Shown: positions 44,240-53,843, counted from the stretch's first letter. The stretch: 64,000 nucleotides of DNA from Arthrobacter psychrochitiniphilus (GCF_003185915.1 NZ_QHLZ01000011.1:1-64000); one strand, 5' to 3'. Notes: a model not told the origin generated them from the letters alone. A program made the numbers and translations.

Positions 44240-45388
44240 ATGAGCTGGATGCGTGCCCTGCGAGCCATCATGGCCGCACTGATTTCCTGCCTGCTGATGG
44301 CCTCCTGCGCCAGCGAACCACCTACTCCCACGCGGTCCGCCTCGGCCCAGTCCACGCCCACACAGTCCACGCCCACACAGTCCACGCCTATACAGCCCAC
44401 GGCCACCCAGCCCGCACCTTGGGGCCGTGTTTCACAGGTGGCGTCAGGACTGGAAGCACCCTGGTCCATTACGTTTCTGGACGGCGCCGCTCTGGTCAGC
44501 GAACGGGACAGCGGACGTATTATGGAACTCTCCGCCGACGGCACACCACGCACCATCGGCACTGTCCCTGGAGTGCTGCACGGGGGCGAGGGTGGCTTGC
44601 TCGGTTTGACGGTTGATCCCCAAAACCGCTTATACGCATACTCCACGGGCGCGGGAGGCAACCGCATCCAACGCTTCGAGGTCACAGGCACGGCAGGGTC
44701 GCTGGCACTGGGCGCGCCGCAGAGCCTCCTCGAGGGGATCCCAGCAGCCGGGAATCACAACGGCGGCCGCCTCGCCTTTGGTCCGGATGGGCTCCTTTAC
44801 GCAACTACTGGGGACGCCGGCCAACGCTCACTGGCCCAGAATCTTCACTCGCTGGGCGGCAAGATTCTGCGTATGAGCCCCGACGGCGGTGTGCCTCCAG
44901 ATAATCCTTTTCCCGGCTCCTACGTTTACAGCTACGGGCACCGCAACCCGCAGGGCCTGGCGTGGACAGAGGATGGGACGTTATTCGCCACAGAATTCGG
45001 CCAAAACACGTGGGATGAGCTCAATATCATCACGGCAGGGAACAATTATGGCTGGCCCACAGTGGAAGGAATCGCCAGGACTGAAGCGTTCACCGATCCA
45101 GTGCAGCAGTGGCGCCCCGAGGAGGCGAGCCCCAGCGGCATCGCCTACGCCAACGGCGCACTGTACGTTGCCAATTTACGCGGGGAGGTGCTGCGCAGGA
45201 TCCCCGCTACTGATCCCACAACGGCCAAGGATTGGTTTACCGGTAAGTATGGACGCATCCGGGACAGCGCCCTGGCCCCGGACGGTTCCCTGTGGCTGCT
45301 GACCAACAATACCGACGGCCGAGGCAATCCGGGACAGGGCGACGACAGAATCATTGCGCTGAACCTCAACGGGGCTAGTGAAAAATGA
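44240..45388 (+). CDS. PQQ-type glucose/sorbosone dehydrogenase, lipoprotein
   Basis: The 382-residue soluble-glucose-dehydrogenase-like beta-propeller has a lipoprotein signal peptide: hydrophobic run then LLMASCAS, lipobox Cys near residue 22. A Thr/Pro/Gln/Ser linker built from a 15-bp repeat follows, then the propeller with GLEAPWSITFLDG, HGGEGGLLGLTVDP, NHNGGRLAFGPDGLLYATTGDAG, YSYGHRNPQGLAW and NYGWPTVEG. The PQQ-binding pattern of YliI/Asd relatives is intact. A probable membrane-anchored extracytoplasmic sugar oxidase; PQQ would have to be taken up or made elsewhere. The ATG has AGGAG 8 nt upstream. Confidence 0.87.
   Translation: MSWMRALRAIMAALISCLLMASCASEPPTPTRSASAQSTPTQSTPTQSTPIQPTATQPAPWGRVSQVASGLEAPWSITFLDGAALVSERDSGRIMELSADGTPRTIGTVPGVLHGGEGGLLGLTVDPQNRLYAYSTGAGGNRIQRFEVTGTAGSLALGAPQSLLEGIPAAGNHNGGRLAFGPDGLLYATTGDAGQRSLAQNLHSLGGKILRMSPDGGVPPDNPFPGSYVYSYGHRNPQGLAWTEDGTLFATEFGQNTWDELNIITAGNNYGWPTVEGIARTEAFTDPVQQWRPEEASPSGIAYANGALYVANLRGEVLRRIPATDPTTAKDWFTGKYGRIRDSALAPDGSLWLLTNNTDGRGNPGQGDDRIIALNLNGASEK
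44348..44407 (+). repeat. 15-bp tandem repeat encoding the lipoprotein linker
   Basis: Four copies of CAGTCCACGCCCACA (two perfect, two degenerate) encode Q-S/P-T-P/A-T type pentapeptides between the lipobox and the propeller. In-frame copy-number change would only alter linker length. Confidence 0.85.
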
Positions 45389-45438
45389 AATATCTGAAGG
45401 TAGAGCCATTTTCTCCCAGAAAGGTTCAGCCGTTGACC

Positions 45439-45467
45439 TGCGGTTCTGCGGTTCTACGGTTCTGCGG
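45439..45467. repeat. Short 8-bp tandem repeat
   Basis: TGCGGTTC, TGCGGTTC, TACGGTTC and TGCGG lie in tandem in the convergent gap between the lipoprotein and PhzF genes. The gap holds nothing else recognised. Confidence 0.7.
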
Positions 45468-45528
45468 AGCAGGGTTGAATTCTCTGGCGAACGGTCATTA
45501 CCGTTCCGGGACCTCACCCCATAGCCAG

Positions 45529-46365
45529 CTACAGCCTGACGCTTCCCTCAACGCAGCTCGTGACATGGCCACCCACCCAGATTGCCCCGTCATTGAGGCT
45601 CACATGCACTCGGCCCTGGCGCCCCAGTACCGTTCCCTGCGACGCAACGTAATGGTTGGCTGCTGCCCCGGTGTCGATCATCCAGCGGGCCAGGCCAGCA
45701 TTGAGGCTTCCGGTTACGGGGTCCTCCCATACGGGATCTTCTCCGATGAAGGCACGTACTTCGAACTGGGATTCTTCCCCGGGTCCGTAGGGGCCCACCA
45801 CTCCTATCTCAAGATCACCGGCCTTCCCCGGATCGGGCCGTAGACCAAGAACTTCCCGCGCCGAGGACAAGCGGACACCAATCCACTGGGGGCCATTGAC
45901 CAGCCACGAAGCATCAATGATTTTGCCCCTGGAGATACCTAGGATCGTTGCTACTCGGTGAACGAGCATCTCATCTACGGGCCCGTACCGAGTGAGCGGC
46001 GGCGCCTCAAAAGCGATTCGACCATCCGCGACTCGGACGGGGATCAAGCCTGCTGCACATTCCTGCACGAGCATGCCGCCACTCCGTGGTGAGCCACCGG
46101 CCTCCAGCCATGCTTTGGCGGATCCAAGCGTTGGATGGCCGGCAAAGGGAAGCTCTTCCCTGGCTGAGAAGATCCTCACCCGGTAGTCGGCCTGCGGAAC
46201 GCTTGGGGCGAGAATAAACGTTGTTTCAGACAGATTTGTCCAAGTGGCGAAGCGCTGCATCTCCTCGGCACTCAAACCATCGGCATCGTGAACAACCGCT
46301 AACGCATTGCCCCGATACGCCTCTTCGGAGAAGACATCCACTTCACTGTATCGGCGCATTTTCAT
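45529..46365 (-). CDS. PhzF-family isomerase-like protein
   Basis: This 278-residue protein has the diaminopimelate-epimerase-like PhzF fold: YSEVDVFSEEAYRGNALAVV at the N terminus, the catalytic-Glu segment NLSETTFIL, and LPFAGHPTLGSAKAWLE. A second-domain DPVTGSLNAGLARW follows. The substrate is unknown; no phenazine genes are nearby. It stands alone, convergent with the sugar dehydrogenase gene. Confidence 0.87.
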   Translation of the reverse strand: MKMRRYSEVDVFSEEAYRGNALAVVHDADGLSAEEMQRFATWTNLSETTFILAPSVPQADYRVRIFSAREELPFAGHPTLGSAKAWLEAGGSPRSGGMLVQECAAGLIPVRVADGRIAFEAPPLTRYGPVDEMLVHRVATILGISRGKIIDASWLVNGPQWIGVRLSSAREVLGLRPDPGKAGDLEIGVVGPYGPGEESQFEVRAFIGEDPVWEDPVTGSLNAGLARWMIDTGAAANHYVASQGTVLGRQGRVHVSLNDGAIWVGGHVTSCVEGSVRL

Positions 46366-46857
46366 GACGCCAATGTAGCAGGATCTGGCCGCCTCGCCCC
46401 AGTCTTTGAGGGCGAAAGACGGCGAGATTGACCCCGTCGGTTAAACCAGGCCACAGCGTAAGGATAGTCACTTTTTCACAAACCACTCCGCAGTGGACAC
46501 GCTCAACACATTTGGAGTACATCCAGTGACACATCGAGTCACACGGCGCCCATCAAGAGACATCCCTTGACATCAAGTTATGCGTGCCTTGTACTGGAAC
46601 AAAAGAAACAGGTGGGTAACATTCATCCATTGTTATCGATCACATATTATCGGTCCGCCCACAGGCAACCTGGCCTCGAACTATCACGCTCAACACTTAG
46701 CTCTCTTTGACGAGGAGTCCTCTAGATGATTTGGCCCAAATAGTACTTCCGGTCCGCCTCTGCGTGCTGGGCGAGCTTAGGCACGCCGCGCACAGCACAC
46801 AGGCCATCCAACAGGGCCAACAGTTCCAGCCGGGCAACCGGGCAACGTCAGGCAGAT
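46366..46857. other. 492-bp gap without a recognised gene
   Basis: It holds AT-rich stretches and no convincing gene. On the minus strand, 46729-46850 reads ARLELLALLDGLCAVRG and ends RKYYLGQII and a stop; this may be the tail of a lost gene, but I do not recognise it. Confidence 0.4.
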
Positions 46858-47391
46858 TTACTCGCCTGAGATCTTGAGCCCCGCCAGGAAAATCCCCAGG
46901 CCAAAGTCAAAGGCCGCGTCGGCGTCGTGGTCCGGTTCTTCCAGAAGGCCCGCGCGGACAAGCCCCGCCCGGGTCTGTTCCTGCGTAACGGCACCAATAA
47001 TGTAGTGAATGAGCGCCTCGGCAGCCCACTGATCTGCAGGCGCAGACATTCCTTGCACGGCCATCAAGGCACGCACCGCAAGCAGCGGCGAATCGGCGTG
47101 TGGCACCAGCACCTGAGCCAATGCCACCACCTCAGCGCCGTCGCGCACCGATAATAGCGCTGTACGAATAGCCATGGCCAGCTCCCGCAGAGACGCCGGC
47201 TCACCAACCGTGTCCAGGATCATTCCGGCCAGAACGGTCAGCAGTTCCTGCTTGTTTTTGATATGCCAGTACAAGGCTCCTGGCTGCACCTGGAGATCGC
47301 GCGCCAAGCGGCGCATGGAGAGGTCGGCCAGCCCGTATTCGCGCAGAATTCCCATGGCCGCCTCTACTATCTGCTCGCGTGTCAACGCCAT
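46858..47391 (-). CDS. bioQ: TetR-family regulator of biotin genes (BioQ-like)
   Basis: The 177-residue TetR protein begins ALTREQIVEAAMGILREYGL and has recognition helix VQPGALYWHIKNKQELL. It has a TetR-type C-terminal ligand domain. The ATG at 47391 is used; the frame extends upstream without homology. It is divergent from bioB, with TTGAACGGTGTTCAA over the bioB start. In Corynebacterium and Mycobacterium the TetR protein BioQ binds TGAAC-type palindromes to repress biotin synthesis, so by family, place and operator this is the likely BioQ. The naming is inference. Confidence 0.78.
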   Translation of the reverse strand: MALTREQIVEAAMGILREYGLADLSMRRLARDLQVQPGALYWHIKNKQELLTVLAGMILDTVGEPASLRELAMAIRTALLSVRDGAEVVALAQVLVPHADSPLLAVRALMAVQGMSAPADQWAAEALIHYIIGAVTQEQTRAGLVRAGLLEEPDHDADAAFDFGLGIFLAGLKISGE

Positions 47392-47500
47392 GGAATGAGT
47401 GTCCTTATCAAGAGTGCCCGGATACCCCAACGGCACCCGTCCCATCTTCCCCCATGCCCCTCGCCTATCCTCATTCGCACCCCAGCTGCGAGCGCCTCAA

Positions 47501-47543
47501 TTGACAGGGGCACCCTCAACACACAAACTTGAACGGTGTTCAA
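47501..47543 (+). promoter_or_regulatory. bioB promoter and BioQ-type operator overlapping the start codon
   Basis: TTGACA at 47501 is a consensus -35; the -10 would fall near 47524-47530. The perfect palindrome TTGAAC-GGT-GTTCAA at 47529-47543 covers the GTG start at 47536. The spacing predicts transcription beginning at or very near the GTG, so bioB mRNA is probably leaderless, and a bound regulator would block the start point. Confidence 0.72.
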
Positions 47544-48660
47544 TTACTTTGATGACCTAGCCACCCGCCAGCTGAGCGGCGCCACCTTGACCCGCCATGA
47601 GGCCCTTGCCATCCTCGAATCCACCGACGAGCAACTGCTGGAAGTGGTGGCTGCTGCTGCACGGCTGCGCCGGACCCATTTCAGCAACACGGTCAAGGTC
47701 AACTACCTCGTAAACTTGAAATCCGGCCTGTGCCCGGAGGATTGCACGTACTGTTCCCAGCGGCTGGGCTCGGCTGCGCAAATCCTCAAATACACGTGGT
47801 TGAAGCCGGAAGACGCCGTGGCCCAAGCCGCCACCGGAATTCGTGCCGGCGCCTCCCGGGTGTGTATGGTGGCCAGCGGCAAGGGCCCCACCGACCGTGA
47901 CGTGGACCGGGTTGCCGGGATGGTCACAGAACTCAAGGACCAGCACCCGGACGTGGAGGTCTGCGCGTGCTTGGGCATCCTCAAGGAAGGTCAGGCCGGA
48001 CGCTTGAAGGCGGCCGGAGTAGACGCCTACAACCACAACCTGAACACCAGCGAATCCATGTACGCAGAGATTTGCTCCACCCATGAATTCTCCGACCGCG
48101 TACAAACGGTGGAGCATGCCAAGGCCGCTGGCCTCTCCCCCTGCTCCGGCATCATCGTAGGCATGGGGGAAAGCCACGAGGATCTCATTGATGCCGTCTT
48201 CGCCCTCCGCGAGCTGGGCAGCGACTCCATCCCCGTCAACTTCCTCATGCCCTTTGACGGCACCCCGCTGGAAGGCACCTGGCTCCTGAGACCCGCAGCC
48301 TGCATGCGCGTTCTGGCCCTTGTCCGCTTTGCCTGCCCCAGCACTGAGCTACGCATGGCTGGCGGTCGCGAAATGCACCTGCGCACGCTCCAGCCGCTCG
48401 CCCTCCATGTGGCCAACTCGCTGTTCCTGGGTGACTACCTCACCAGCGAGGGCCAGGCCGGGCAGGCCGATCTGGCCATGATCGCGGACAACGGCTTCGT
48501 GGTCCTGGGCAGTCCGGAAGCCGCCACCCAGCAGGGGTGCGGGAGCCAGTCTTCCGGTGGTTGCGGTTGCCACGGCACGCACGACGCCGAGACCTCCTCC
48601 GGCGCCAATCCCACCATCCGCCGCCGGGGAGCAGGCACCCAGCTGGCCCCCAATGCCTGA
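47536..48660 (+). CDS. bioB: Biotin synthase
   Basis: The 374-residue radical-SAM enzyme inserts sulfur into dethiobiotin. The SAM cluster cysteines are C66, C70 and C73 (LCPEDCTYC). [35 protein letters not shown] and [11 protein letters not shown] are conserved and carry ligands of the auxiliary [2Fe-2S] cluster. The GTG start is taken; no ribosome site precedes it, which fits a leaderless message. The C-terminal 41 residues form a Cys/His-rich extension (C335, C343, C345, H346, H349) ending [13 protein letters not shown]. It overlaps bioA by 8 nt. Confidence 0.93.
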   Translation: MFNYFDDLATRQLSGATLTRHEALAILESTDEQLLEVVAAAARLRRTHFSNTVKVNYLVNLKSGLCPEDCTYCSQRLGSAAQILKYTWLKPEDAVAQAATGIRAGASRVCMVASGKGPTDRDVDRVAGMVTELKDQHPDVEVCACLGILKEGQAGRLKAAGVDAYNHNLNTSESMYAEICSTHEFSDRVQTVEHAKAAGLSPCSGIIVGMGESHEDLIDAVFALRELGSDSIPVNFLMPFDGTPLEGTWLLRPAACMRVLALVRFACPSTELRMAGGREMHLRTLQPLALHVANSLFLGDYLTSEGQAGQADLAMIADNGFVVLGSPEAATQQGCGSQSSGGCGCHGTHDAETSSGANPTIRRRGAGTQLAPNA

Positions 48661-49981
48661 GGCCTCCCTGATTGAGCGCGACCGCGGCTTGTTGTGGCAC
48701 CCCTATGCGCCACTGGACGGGCACCCGCCGTACGCGGTACGTGGGGCAAACGGCACAAAGCTGAGCCTCACGGGTTCAGATGGCCGCAGCTTTGAGGCAT
48801 TAGATGCCATGAGTTCGTGGTGGTCGGCCATCCACGGCTACCGGAACCCAACGCTCGACGCGGCCTTGGTGGAACAGAGTGGACGGTTTAGCCACGTCAT
48901 GTTTGGCGGGCTGACCCACGAACCTGCTGTCCGGCTCGCCGAACAGCTGACAGAGATGACAGGTCTGGACCATGTGTTCTTTGCCGATTCCGGCTCCGTA
49001 TCGGTGGAAGTGGCGCTGAAACTGGCCGTGCAATACCAGCTGGGACAGCACCAGTTGGGGCGCGGCCGGCCCGGCCGCAACCGCTTCCTGGCCCTGCGTG
49101 GCGGTTACCACGGTGACACCTTTGCCGCCATGGGCGTGTGCGATCCCGTGGATGGCATGCATTCCGCGTTTCCGGCCAATATTGCGCAGCAACTGTTTCT
49201 GCCCCGCCCGCCCGCAGCACACCTTGTCAACGGAACGCTCGTCTCCGATGCGGAGTCCGTGTCCCGGTGGATTGCCGTACTCGAGGAGACGGTGCGCAGC
49301 CATAGCAACGAGCTGGCAGCCATCATTGTTGAGCCAGTGGTTCAGGGGGCCGGAGGCATGTTCTTCTATGCCCCGGAGGCTCTGACGGCCGCACGCCGCG
49401 TGGCGAATGAGCACGGGCTGCTGTTGATTGTTGATGAAATTGCCACCGGCTTTGGCCGGACCGGGAAGCTGTTTGCCTCCCAATGGGCAGATGTTGCCCC
49501 GGACATCATGTGCGTGGGCAAGGCTCTGACAGGGGGCTACCTGAGCCTGGCTGCCATGTTGTGTTCGGCACGCGTGGCCGCCGTGGTCACCGAATCACCA
49601 CTGCGGGCGCTGCTGCACGGGCCCACGTTCATGGCCAACCCCCTCGCGTGTGCTGTTGCGTCAGCATCCATGGACCTGTTGGCGGGAGGGACCTGGCAGC
49701 AGCAAGTTGCTGGAATTCTGCAGAGTCTGGAACAAGCACTGGCACCGGCCATGGAGCTGGAATCTGTGCGCGAGGTGCGGGTCTTGGGTGCCGTGGGCGT
49801 AGTGGAACTGCATGTTCCCGTGGATGTGCCGGCTGTGACAGCGGCTGCCCTGGACCATGGTGTGTGGGTCAGGCCGTTCCGGAACCTCATTTACACCATG
49901 CCGCCGTTCATCAGCACGCCCCACGACGTGGCCACCATTGGCGCAGGCATCTGCGCCGCAGCGTCCCAGGTGCACGGCTAA
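48653..49981 (+). CDS. bioA: Adenosylmethionine-8-amino-7-oxononanoate aminotransferase
   Basis: The 442-residue class-III PLP aminotransferase makes 7,8-diaminopelargonic acid. It has [11 protein letters not shown] at the N terminus, [46 protein letters not shown] and the PLP-lysine segment [11 protein letters not shown]. Starting at ATG 48653 it overlaps bioB by 8 nt, and its stop overlaps the bioF ATG by 1 nt. An upstream frame extension inside bioB is not used. Confidence 0.93.
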   Translation: MPEASLIERDRGLLWHPYAPLDGHPPYAVRGANGTKLSLTGSDGRSFEALDAMSSWWSAIHGYRNPTLDAALVEQSGRFSHVMFGGLTHEPAVRLAEQLTEMTGLDHVFFADSGSVSVEVALKLAVQYQLGQHQLGRGRPGRNRFLALRGGYHGDTFAAMGVCDPVDGMHSAFPANIAQQLFLPRPPAAHLVNGTLVSDAESVSRWIAVLEETVRSHSNELAAIIVEPVVQGAGGMFFYAPEALTAARRVANEHGLLLIVDEIATGFGRTGKLFASQWADVAPDIMCVGKALTGGYLSLAAMLCSARVAAVVTESPLRALLHGPTFMANPLACAVASASMDLLAGGTWQQQVAGILQSLEQALAPAMELESVREVRVLGAVGVVELHVPVDVPAVTAAALDHGVWVRPFRNLIYTMPPFISTPHDVATIGAGICAAASQVHG

Positions 49982-51201
49982 TGCCGGGTGCACCACCTAC
50001 CGCAGCACCAACAGCCGGCCCACAAACTGCCATGGACGCCTGGCTCCACTCTCGCGCCGAGGTCCGGGAACGCCGCGGGCTGCAGCGCAGCGCAACACCG
50101 CAGGGCACAGTCATTGACCTAGCCTCCAACGATTATCTGGGCCTCTCCGCCGATGCGCGCGTCATTGAGGCGTCCACCCAGGCACTGCACGACCACGGCG
50201 CCGGGGCCCGGGCTTCCCGCGTGGTGTGCGGCACCAATCAGGCTCACCAGTACCTCGAGGAGCAATTGTGCCTGCTCACGGGCCATGACTCGGCACTGGC
50301 ATTTTCCAGCGGCTACACCGCCAACCTGGGCGTGCTCGCGGCGTTGGGTGGCCCGGGAACCCTGATGATCTTTGACGCCCACGTCCACGCTTCCCTGCGT
50401 GACGGGATCAAGCTCTCCCGCTCCCCCGCGGTGGAGGTGCCCCACAATGACCTGAACGCGATTGCCGCCGCACTGGCCGGGCGCACCCAGCCGAGGGCCG
50501 TCGTCGTGCTTGAATCCATTTACTCAGTCTTAGGGGACGCGGCAGATCTTGCGGCCGCCGCCGGGCTGTGTGCCACGTACGACGCCCTGCTTTTGGTGGA
50601 TGAGGCGCACGGGATTGGTGTTGCCGGCGGCGGGCGGGGGGCTGTTGCTGCGGCGGGGTTGGCCGGGTCGGTCCATGTTGCCGCGACTGCCACCTTATCC
50701 AAGGCACTCGGCTCCCAGGGCGGCGCCGTGCTGGGGTCGACACTGTTGCGCGAGCATCTGGTGAACACGGCCCGGACGTTCATTTTTGATACCGCGTTGG
50801 CACCTGCGGCAGCTGCTGCGGGCGCACGTGCTGCCGCCATTGTCCGGGAGGAGCCCGGGCTGGCCGCCGCACTGCTGCGCAATGCAGAGGTTTTGGCGCA
50901 GCGTTGCGGGGTGGCCCCGTCAGCCGGAGCCGTGCAGTCAGTCCCTGTTGGGTCCGCGGCACTGGCTGCCGAAATCGCCACGGAGCTGCGGTTGGAGGGG
51001 GTGTCGGTGGGCTGTTTCCGTCCGCCCAGCGTGCCCGACGGCGTGTCCCGGCTCAGGCTCACGGCCCGCGGCAACCTCACGGCCCAAGAACTCGACACCG
51101 GCACCACTGCCGTGGCCCGAGTCCTGGCTGCAGCCAACAGTGCCGCTGAAAACAGTGCCATGGCAAGCATCAACCACGGAAAAGCGAGTAATCCGGCATG
51201 A
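49981..51201 (+). CDS. bioF: 8-amino-7-oxononanoate synthase
   Basis: This 406-residue PLP enzyme of the alpha-oxoamine synthase family condenses pimeloyl thioester with alanine. Motifs are DLASNDYLGLSAD, GAGASR-type RASRVVCGTNQAHQYLE, SVLGDAADL, LLVDEAHGIGVAG and the PLP-lysine ATLSKALGSQGG. The TAATG junction with bioA marks the start; the frame is open upstream in bioA without homology. It overlaps the P450 gene by 4 nt. Confidence 0.93.
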   Translation: MPGAPPTAAPTAGPQTAMDAWLHSRAEVRERRGLQRSATPQGTVIDLASNDYLGLSADARVIEASTQALHDHGAGARASRVVCGTNQAHQYLEEQLCLLTGHDSALAFSSGYTANLGVLAALGGPGTLMIFDAHVHASLRDGIKLSRSPAVEVPHNDLNAIAAALAGRTQPRAVVVLESIYSVLGDAADLAAAAGLCATYDALLLVDEAHGIGVAGGGRGAVAAAGLAGSVHVAATATLSKALGSQGGAVLGSTLLREHLVNTARTFIFDTALAPAAAAAGARAAAIVREEPGLAAALLRNAEVLAQRCGVAPSAGAVQSVPVGSAALAAEIATELRLEGVSVGCFRPPSVPDGVSRLRLTARGNLTAQELDTGTTAVARVLAAANSAAENSAMASINHGKASNPA

Positions 51202-52268
51202 GTTATTTAGTCATTGGCGAGCCCGCCCAGGTCAAGGAGGTCATGGCCCGCACGGACGACTTCGCGCCTACGAATGCGCTGACGTCGGTGGTGCCGCTGG
51301 CTCCTGCCACCCTGCGCATTCTCAGCAAGGCGCGTTTTGCGCTGCCACCCGTATTGGCCTCCGCCACAGGCGCCCAGCACCGCGCCGTGCGCACCATGGT
51401 GGGGAAATTTTTCACCCCGGCCAAGGTGGCGGCGATCGAGCCGCGCGTGCGCGAACTCTCGCAGCAGCGCCTGGCTGCCGCGAAGCTTGAACTTGCGCAC
51501 GGTCCGCTGGATCTGGGCGATGCCGTGGGCCGGCACATTCCACCCTTGGTCATGGCCGAGCTGACGGACCAACCCACCCCGGACTTGGACCTGTTGAACC
51601 GCTGGAGCAGGGACTCCCTGGAGCTGTTCTGGGGCTGGCCCGATCCCGAGCGGCAGGTGGAACTGGCCCACAGTGCGGCCGAGTTCTATGTGTGGCTGCG
51701 CCAGGAAGTTGCGGCAGCCAAGGGCACGGCATCGCTGTTTGGTGTTTTGGATGCTGCCGGGCTCACGAGCGCTCAAGTCTGTTCGCTGGGCTATTTCCTC
51801 GTCATTGCGGGCCAGGAAACCACCTCGTTACTGATCAATACGGCGCTTTACCGCGGGCTGGAACTCGGGCAAGTAGCGGGAGGGTGGGCATCGCTCGCGG
51901 ACCCGGAGGCCGCCCGCGCCCATATCAAGGCCGTGTTGGCCACGGAATCCTCCGTCCACACGTGGCGGCGGGCTGCCCTGCATGACACCGAACTACAGGG
52001 CACCGCCATCCCGTCCGGGGCCGAGATCCTGCTGGAGCTGACAGGCCAACACCCTGAGAACGCGGCTGCTTCGGCGTTCTCGTTGGCGTTCGGGTACGGC
52101 CTGCACCGCTGTCTGGGCGCCAAACTGGCCGAGCTGGAAACCGCACTGGTGGTGGAGGAAACGGCCCGAGCCCTGCCCGGCCTCATGCCCGCGGGAGATC
52201 CGCCGCAGTGGCTGCGGTTGCTCTCATTCCAGGCACCGCTGACGGTGCACGCCACTCAACCTCACTAA
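51198..52268 (+). CDS. Cytochrome P450, BioI-like position, ExxR motif absent
   Basis: This 356-residue P450 has oxygen-activation helix AGQETT at residues 204-209 and heme motif FGYGLHRCLG at 298-307 with the Cys305 ligand. The K-helix ExxR, nearly invariant in P450s, reads AVLA at about 245-248 (KAVLATESSVHTWRR). It is short: most bacterial P450s have about 400 residues, and the first 35-50 residues of the family are absent. ATGA overlap with bioF and a place before bioD put it inside the biotin operon. B. subtilis BioI, a P450, cleaves acyl-ACP to pimeloyl groups, so a similar supply role is likely by context. Confidence 0.88.
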   Translation: MSYLVIGEPAQVKEVMARTDDFAPTNALTSVVPLAPATLRILSKARFALPPVLASATGAQHRAVRTMVGKFFTPAKVAAIEPRVRELSQQRLAAAKLELAHGPLDLGDAVGRHIPPLVMAELTDQPTPDLDLLNRWSRDSLELFWGWPDPERQVELAHSAAEFYVWLRQEVAAAKGTASLFGVLDAAGLTSAQVCSLGYFLVIAGQETTSLLINTALYRGLELGQVAGGWASLADPEAARAHIKAVLATESSVHTWRRAALHDTELQGTAIPSGAEILLELTGQHPENAAASAFSLAFGYGLHRCLGAKLAELETALVVEETARALPGLMPAGDPPQWLRLLSFQAPLTVHATQPH

Positions 52269-52304
52269 ATCACGCCTATTTATAGGTATCCGGAAAGGAA
52301 CCCC

Positions 52305-53042
52305 ATGAGCGAATCCACCATCAGCTATGTCACCGGCACCGACACGGACGTGGGAAAGACAATAACGACGGCGGCACTCGCCGCAGCGCTGACAGCGGAC
52401 GGTGACACTGTGGCCGTGTACAAGCCGACGCAGACGGGTGTCTCCTGCGACGACCCCGCAGACATGGCCGAGGTGGCCCGGCTCAGCGGCGTGAAAAACG
52501 TCCACGAGGGCATTCGGCTGAGGTATCCCATGGCCCCGGATGCGGCTGCACTGCGTGAAAACCGGGACCTTCCCTCCCTGGCCGACCATGCCGCACGCAT
52601 CCTCGAGCTGGCGGCAAGCCACGACCATGTCCTCGTTGAAGGGGCTGGCGGACTGCTTGTGACCCTGGACGGACAGGGCAATACCATTGCCGAACTGGCT
52701 GCCCTGGTTGACCAGAGAGTTGTTGAGCGTGCTGCAGCCCAGGGATCTGACGCGCTCACCATCCGGACGGCGTTCGTGGTGGTGTGCCGCAGCGCCTTGG
52801 GGACGTTGAACCATACGGGGCTCACGTTGGAAGCCCTGCACCACAGGGGTGTGGCTGCGCCCGCATTGGTGATTGGTGCGTGGCCCGCGGCGCCGTCGTA
52901 CGTGGAAGTGAGCAATCTGGATTCGCTGCAGGGGCAGGGAGTGAACTTCCTGGGCACCCTGCCAGCCGGCGCAGCCCAACTGGCACCGGAGACGTTCCGC
53001 GCCCAGGCCTCAGAATGGCTCAAACTGCCGAATTGGTCCTAG
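52305..53042 (+). CDS. bioD: Dethiobiotin synthetase
   Basis: The 245-residue ATP-dependent carboxylase closes the ureido ring of dethiobiotin. Its P-loop is GTDTDVGKT at residues 11-19; YKPTQTG and VEGAGGLLVTLD with the catalytic residues follow. It lies 36 nt after the P450, with GAAAGGA before the ATG. It completes bioB, A, F and D; bioC and bioH are not present, consistent with a P450-based pimelate route. Confidence 0.92.
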   Translation: MSESTISYVTGTDTDVGKTITTAALAAALTADGDTVAVYKPTQTGVSCDDPADMAEVARLSGVKNVHEGIRLRYPMAPDAAALRENRDLPSLADHAARILELAASHDHVLVEGAGGLLVTLDGQGNTIAELAALVDQRVVERAAAQGSDALTIRTAFVVVCRSALGTLNHTGLTLEALHHRGVAAPALVIGAWPAAPSYVEVSNLDSLQGQGVNFLGTLPAGAAQLAPETFRAQASEWLKLPNWS

Positions 53043-53165
53043 GGACAGTCGCAGGCGGCGGTGGCGGGAAATCGAGCGTATCCCTGACAGGGGGCTGCCA
53101 GAGTCGCGAGCTAGAATCGAGAGGCTCAGGGCCCGCTCCACCGCACCAGAAGGAAACCATCAGCA

Positions 53166-53843
53166 ATGCCAGCCCGCCACGAATTGCCGCTCGAGACCCT
53201 CAAGATGTTCCGCACCGGCATTGCCCGGTTCATGCTCTCCTACCAATTCGGCATTGACGAGATGATGACAAAAATCAACATCCTGAAGTCTGAATTTGAG
53301 CATCTGCATGACTACAGCCCCATTGAGCACGTCAGTTCACGGCTGAAGACGCCTGAGAGCATTTTGGCAAAGATCAGCCGCGATGGGATGGAGCCCTCGT
53401 TCGCTGCTATCAGCGGGGACATCCACGACATTGCGGGCATTCGCATCACGTGCAGCTTCATCTCCGACGTCTACCGTGTGGCGGAGATGATTTCCTCCCA
53501 GCGGGACGTGACCGTCTTGCGGGTGAAGGACTACATTGCCTCCCCTAAAGCAAATGGGTACAAGAGCCTGCACCTGATTGTGTCCGTCCCGGTCTTCCTA
53601 TCCGCCTCCGTTGAAACGGTGAGCGTGGAGATCCAGATCCGCACCATCGCCATGGACTTTTGGGCGAGCTTGGAACACAAAATTTATTACAAGTTCGACG
53701 AGGAAATTCCCGCGGCCCTGCTGCAGGAACTCCAGGACGCTGCCCGGGTGGCCAACAACCTGGACGTCAAGATGGAACGGATCCATGAGGAGGTCCTGGC
53801 CGTACGGCACAAGTCCACAGAAACGGACGAGGTCAGCGACTAG
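53166..53843 (+). CDS. Small alarmone synthetase (RelP/RelQ-type GTP pyrophosphokinase)
   Basis: The 225-residue single-domain synthetase makes (p)ppGpp from ATP and GTP/GDP. Motifs include GDIHDIAGIRITCSFISDVYRV, the G-loop NGYKSLHL and VEIQIRTIAMDFWASLEHKIYYK. There is no hydrolase or C-terminal regulatory domain. It starts 123 nt after bioD with its own possible -10 TAGAAT at about 53114, so it may be separate from the biotin operon. AGGAAA precedes the ATG. Confidence 0.9.
   Translation: MPARHELPLETLKMFRTGIARFMLSYQFGIDEMMTKINILKSEFEHLHDYSPIEHVSSRLKTPESILAKISRDGMEPSFAAISGDIHDIAGIRITCSFISDVYRVAEMISSQRDVTVLRVKDYIASPKANGYKSLHLIVSVPVFLSASVETVSVEIQIRTIAMDFWASLEHKIYYKFDEEIPAALLQELQDAARVANNLDVKMERIHEEVLAVRHKSTETDEVSD

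Noticed and set aside
46729..46850. Small gene of about 40 codons on the minus strand
   Set aside because: It has no start codon with a ribosome site and no recognised family; it is at most the tail of a lost gene, so it is mentioned only within the gap.
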